Assembly: GCA_951802195.1 (NCBI GenBank) | Contig: OX637622.1 | Span: 1,116,001-1,180,000 of the forward strand | Length of the DNA stretch: 64,000 nt | DNA from: Tausonia pullulans | Taxonomy: Eukaryota > Basidiomycota > Tremellomycetes > Cystofilobasidiales > Mrakiaceae | Direction: 5' to 3' | In this document: piece by piece, positions 61,001 to 64,000 of the stretch | Layout of the letters: every line of letters begins with the position of its first letter | How positions within the stretch are numbered: position 1 is the first letter of the stretch | Notes under the pieces: model-generated | What the model saw: the letters and a program-made list of their open reading frames with translations, nothing else | What the model was told of the DNA's origin: nothing | Databases searched by the model: none | Translations under genes and position numbers: made by a program

Positions 61001-61363
61001 TCTTGAAGTAGGCCTTGACCTGTCAACGGCGAAGGGCGGCAGGCGCGTCAGTCCTTCGCACCTTCAACCTCTGATCGTCCGTTAGGCAACCCAACTCACC
61101 TCAGGATCGACGAATCCCCAGGGCGCATCCCCCTCAACCCTTTCGCGGATGCTGCCCATCCCTGAACCAGCAGGCGTAATCCAGTCGGCCTGGTAGACTC
61201 CCTCTCCTCCCGTTCCCTCCTCTTGCTGCTCGTCGACCGTGCCGACAACGGCTTCCTCCTCGCCGAGCGGGACAGGGAGCGTAAATGCCGCGTCGCCGGC
61301 CTTCTCGTTGGCGTCTGTCTTGGGCTTGCGCTTTCCGCGCTTGCGGATGACCTCGCGGGGCAT
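58092..61363 (-). CDS. NOP9: Nucleolar pumilio-like protein NOP9
   Basis: PUF-like RNA-binding protein needed for 18S rRNA maturation; in yeast it binds the ITS1 region of 20S pre-rRNA and restrains Nob1 cleavage. The start MPREVIRKRGKRKPK at 61363 is typical of Nop9. Repeat pieces seen in order on the minus strand include ATDSDCALIVERMIWNMGDF, KLIQHRFGSHVVQTLLTLAA, DSTGSHLFELLLRVAPDPVF, LSVHPVANFVVAKAVARLSE, MQGALLLQAILRLPSPHNEI and THHPISSRIFDVLIESPTV. The C-terminal tail is very basic (runs of Lys/Arg/Glu, ending KKKRRKEKAEA), as expected for a nucleolar protein. Many short introns; one near 59720 carries the GRTDYLELLLRD exon start. The gene is complete in this window. Confidence 0.93.
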
Positions 61364-61692
61364 GATACGTAGATATGTGTGCGGTTGTGAGTGGGAGTTG
61401 GACGAGACACAAGGGTGAAGAGGTCCGGGCTGGCGTCCAACTTTCGAGGCAAGGGATCGAGGACAATGCGCCAAGTTCACTGAAGGCGCGTCTCGATTCC
61501 AATCGCGCGGATCAGGGGGAGAGCGCTGACACAGGCAAAGAGTCATCGTCGTCTCGTAGCAAGCAAGAAGGAAGAAGAAAGGGGGAGGTATGTTATAAAT
61601 TGATTTCTGAATAAAGGGGGAGGGGGAGCGAAAGTGGGCCCAATGCGGACAAAGAGTGAAAGAGAGAAGAAGGGGGAAGGAGAAATGATGGA

Positions 61693-63090
61693 CTAAGCAT
61701 CCACCTCCTCCAGGGACCCAAAGACGTTCTCGCCGGAGTACGTGATCTGGAGCGCAGCTTAGTTCAGTTTGAATCATGATTGTTGTGGACAGAGCGAGGC
61801 AGGTAGGCGCTCACGTAGAGGAAGCCGTCCTCGTCCTTGTGCTCCTCGTAGATCGCCGACATGAGCGCGGCCGTCGGCGGAAGGACCTATAGTAGCGGAA
61901 ATACGGTGGATGAGCGTGCAAGCCATCAAGGAGAGGCTCATATGACCGACGTACCTCGTCGACAAAGATGAAGATGGCCTTCTCCGCGGGGAGCTTAATC
62001 CGCTTTCGGATAACGTAGACAAACTGACCGACCGTTAGATCCTGAGTTGGAACCATATTTGTCAATTGAGAGGTAAAACAAAGAAGGTAGAGCGCGCAAG
62101 TTTGACAGACTAACCGAGGGAACGAGGTACTTCCTGATGGGGCAAAAGACGATATTAGCATTCTGGGCCTACCCACAGTCCAGAGCAGTAGCGTACTTCT
62201 TGTCGATGGTAGGAATGTCTGAATGAGGTCCGGGAAAGATGATCAGAACAAGACCCGTGGTCGTGAATGGGCATCGGCGAGTCAACGCACCTGTCTTGTC
62301 GCCCTTCTCGCAGATGACTAAGGGCAGGAGATGCGTTCAGGTCAGTTGGCCTGACTTCCAGAGATGACGAGATCGAGAAGACAGGTAGCGAGCACAGTCA
62401 CATGCCGAAGAGGCAGGGCAGCGGCACATGGGCTCATCCACGTCCGCCCGCGTCTCCCGCGGTTGCTCCTCGAGTTGCTCGCTCGCCTGGCGCCCCTCGC
62501 TTCGGCGTGGACCGCGCCCGCTGTCAGACCGAGGGGACATGCGATGCGCCGATCTACCCTCTCTCCGTCCGATATCAGGCGAGGACAGCACAGAAGGAGA
62601 CAGGCGAGCCGGGCGAGCCTGTCTCCCGACGAGAGGCCGGTCCAAGTCTCGGATCCCTCCACCCGAGCGCCCTCGATGAGGCCACCGGTGCTAGCCGAAT
62701 CGCCTCATGCCAGCGCGAAGAGGGTGACTCGCTTCACCCTCCCGGAATCACTGACAGCCTAATTCCCCTTCAGGTCGATTGATATTGCATTGGACTGACC
62801 AGGGATCCTGGAGATGAGCAACAAGTCAGTTCAACAATGGTCAGCCCAGCACAGGAGACGGGAGGTGGAAGGAGAAGCAGGCGGGCCTTTCGAGTCAACG
62901 CACCTATCGCTATACTTTGCCCGGATGCGCTGAGCCTCGGCCTGGCGCTTCTCTACGAGGATGATATCGTCAGCGAGTGCGCGATGCTGGAGACGAGTGC
63001 GGACGACGCCGGCTCGCCGGATTGGTGGTGGAAGGGAGAAGAGTGGGACGAACCGAAGGGGTGCTCGTCCTTGAACTTGGAGCGGACCAT
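61693..63090 (-). CDS. ATG8: Autophagy ubiquitin-like protein Atg8
   Basis: Ubiquitin-like modifier attached to phosphatidylethanolamine on autophagosome membranes. Nine exons: 63054-63090, 62904-62952, 62800-62807 (8 nt), 62291-62317, 62197-62218, 62115-62133, 61955-62041, 61815-61886 and 61693-61746, for 124 aa. The order of motifs is [75 protein letters not shown] and [20 protein letters not shown], then the Atg4 cleavage site after the Gly of FG and the tail SLEEVDA that is removed. An extra Val follows the initiator Met compared with most fungal Atg8. Intron 3 (62318-62799) is 482 nt, far longer than the others. Confidence 0.97.
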
Positions 63091-63878
63091 AGTGGAGTCT
63101 AGGGTGGTAGAAAGTGTGTGAGAGGGAGCGTGGCAGTCGGAGAGGGGACGCGACATAGGACGAACGGGTGAAGGTGGGGCAAGGGGAGTGGAGTGGTGGA
63201 GCTGGAGAGGTGGGTTGGGGGGATGAAGCGGGAAGCAGAGTATGACGAAACAAGAAACATATAGGCAAGGAAGCGGCCGAGATGTCAACAGAGAAAGATG
63301 GGAGGAAACGAAGAAGTGACGGCGGTCTGACTTGGTTTGGTGGATTGGGCGAGAGGGGTCGTGAGGTAAGCGTTGAGCTGATGGTGAAGGTCGGAGGGGT
63401 TGTTCCTCAGCGAGAAGGCGCGTGGGCCGAAGCCAGGCCAACAACCGCTCTGTGTTGCGCGACCCCTCCCAGGGGCACGTGACCGGCCATTCCACATTTC
63501 CGACGGACATCGCCAAACTCCAGGCATAAGCAAGCTTGCCCGATATGAGTCTGATTGGTATTCTGCTTGCGAAGATCCGCTTGGTCTGCAGGTGGATCGA
63601 AGCTCGCGCTCAGACCGCCGATGGACTGACAGACCCTAACAGTTGGCCATCTTTGTCCTCTGGCTTGGTGGCTTTTTCTTAGTGTTTAGGAGACAAAAAC
63701 ATGTCTCCTGAGCCTGAACCTGAGCATAGAGGTGAGATGCTGTTTGCACCACGCCTTAGGCACGCAGGCAAACGCAGGCTGCAGGCCCGCCAGTCCAGCT
63801 CTCGACGCGTCGCGTCTCACTTCCCATTCGCGTCCTATCAACCATCACCACATCCTCTCGCGAAATCCTCCTCTCAAC
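63091..63878. promoter_or_regulatory. Divergent intergenic region between ATG8 and PSF2
   Basis: The two start codons face outward over 788 bp. A region near 63640-63700 is AT-rich with a TTTTTC run. I saw no RNA gene or other coding region. Confidence 0.45.
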
Positions 63879-64000
63879 ATGGCCCTGCCAAAGGCTCTCT
63901 TGCCTTCCCTGACGCCACTTGAGCTCGAGTTCCTGTCCGAGGAGGTCCTCGTCGAGATTGTTCCGTCCTACAGCATGAAACCCATCCGACTTCTCTCGGT
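63879..64000 (+). CDS. PSF2: GINS complex subunit Psf2 (first exon, runs off right edge)
   Basis: Psf2 is one of four subunits of GINS, which with Cdc45 and Mcm2-7 forms the replicative helicase. The ATG at 63879 follows a pyrimidine/A leader (CCTCCTCTCAAC), and the translated start MALPKALLPSLTPLELEFLS, then EEVLVEIVPSYSM and KPIRLLS, matches the highly conserved Psf2 N terminus. Only about 40 residues are inside the window. Confidence 0.85.
   Translation, partial: MALPKALLPSLTPLELEFLSEEVLVEIVPSYSMKPIRLLS

Overview
The window is nuclear DNA of an intron-rich, GC-rich fungus, most likely a basidiomycete and perhaps a Pucciniomycotina red-yeast lineage; the phylum call is inference from intron density, protein flavour and the presence of genes such as DHX35 that budding yeast lacks. 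Almost every gene is cut by short introns (about 50-120 nt) and coding exons go down to 8 nt (ATG8) and 5 nt (a CHY zinc-finger gene), so continuous open frames badly understate the gene content. I rebuilt complete frame-consistent exon chains by hand for MVD1 (400 aa), ZPR1 (561), eL39 (51), MRT4 (246), DOHH (355), CHY zinc finger (146), PKA catalytic subunit (475), a CGI-58/Cld1-type hydrolase (660), MET1 (733), a C2H2 protein (415) and ATG8 (124). The other gene models are anchored on conserved motifs with approximate exon edges.

Layout. 1-11.8 kb: DHX35 spliceosomal helicase (-, runs off the left edge), mevalonate diphosphate decarboxylase MVD1 (+), ZPR1 (-), a serine beta-lactamase-like hydrolase (-) and a 4-coumarate/acyl-CoA ligase (-). 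11.8-14.9 kb: a stretch with no recognisable gene but a clear TATA element. 14.9-16.1 kb: ribosomal protein eL39 (-) and an intron-containing tRNA-Gly(GCC) (-). 16.2-22.3 kb: a non-LTR (LINE) retrotransposon on the + strand, starting within about 250 bp of the tRNA 5' end, with a two-CCHC ORF1, a UAAUG junction to an endonuclease/reverse-transcriptase ORF2 carrying one in-frame UAG, and a second 5'-truncated copy of its 3' end directly behind it.

23.4-35.4 kb: ribosome assembly factor MRT4 (-) back to back with deoxyhypusine hydroxylase (+), a secreted M64 metallopeptidase (-), the SCYL2-type pseudokinase (-) back to back with a CHY zinc-finger protein (+). 36.2-48.3 kb: four + strand loci in a row: PKA catalytic subunit, CGI-58/Cld1 hydrolase and the RAVE subunit RAV1. 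48.4-63.1 kb: a run of minus-strand genes: siroheme enzyme MET1, a C2H2 protein, pyruvate dehydrogenase E1-alpha PDA1, a SAP-domain USP39/Sad1 protein, NOP9 and ATG8. The right edge holds the first exon of GINS subunit PSF2 (+).

The genes are mainly unlinked housekeeping functions (splicing: DHX35 and USP39; ribosome and translation: eL39, MRT4, NOP9, DOHH, ZPR1; vacuole and trafficking: RAV1, SCYL2, ATG8; nutrient signalling: PKA). The most unusual content is the tRNA-adjacent LINE with its tandem tail copy, the very small exons, the frequent GTNCGT splice donors, the SAP-USP39 fusion with lost zinc ligands, and a long low-complexity insert inside the PKA kinase fold.
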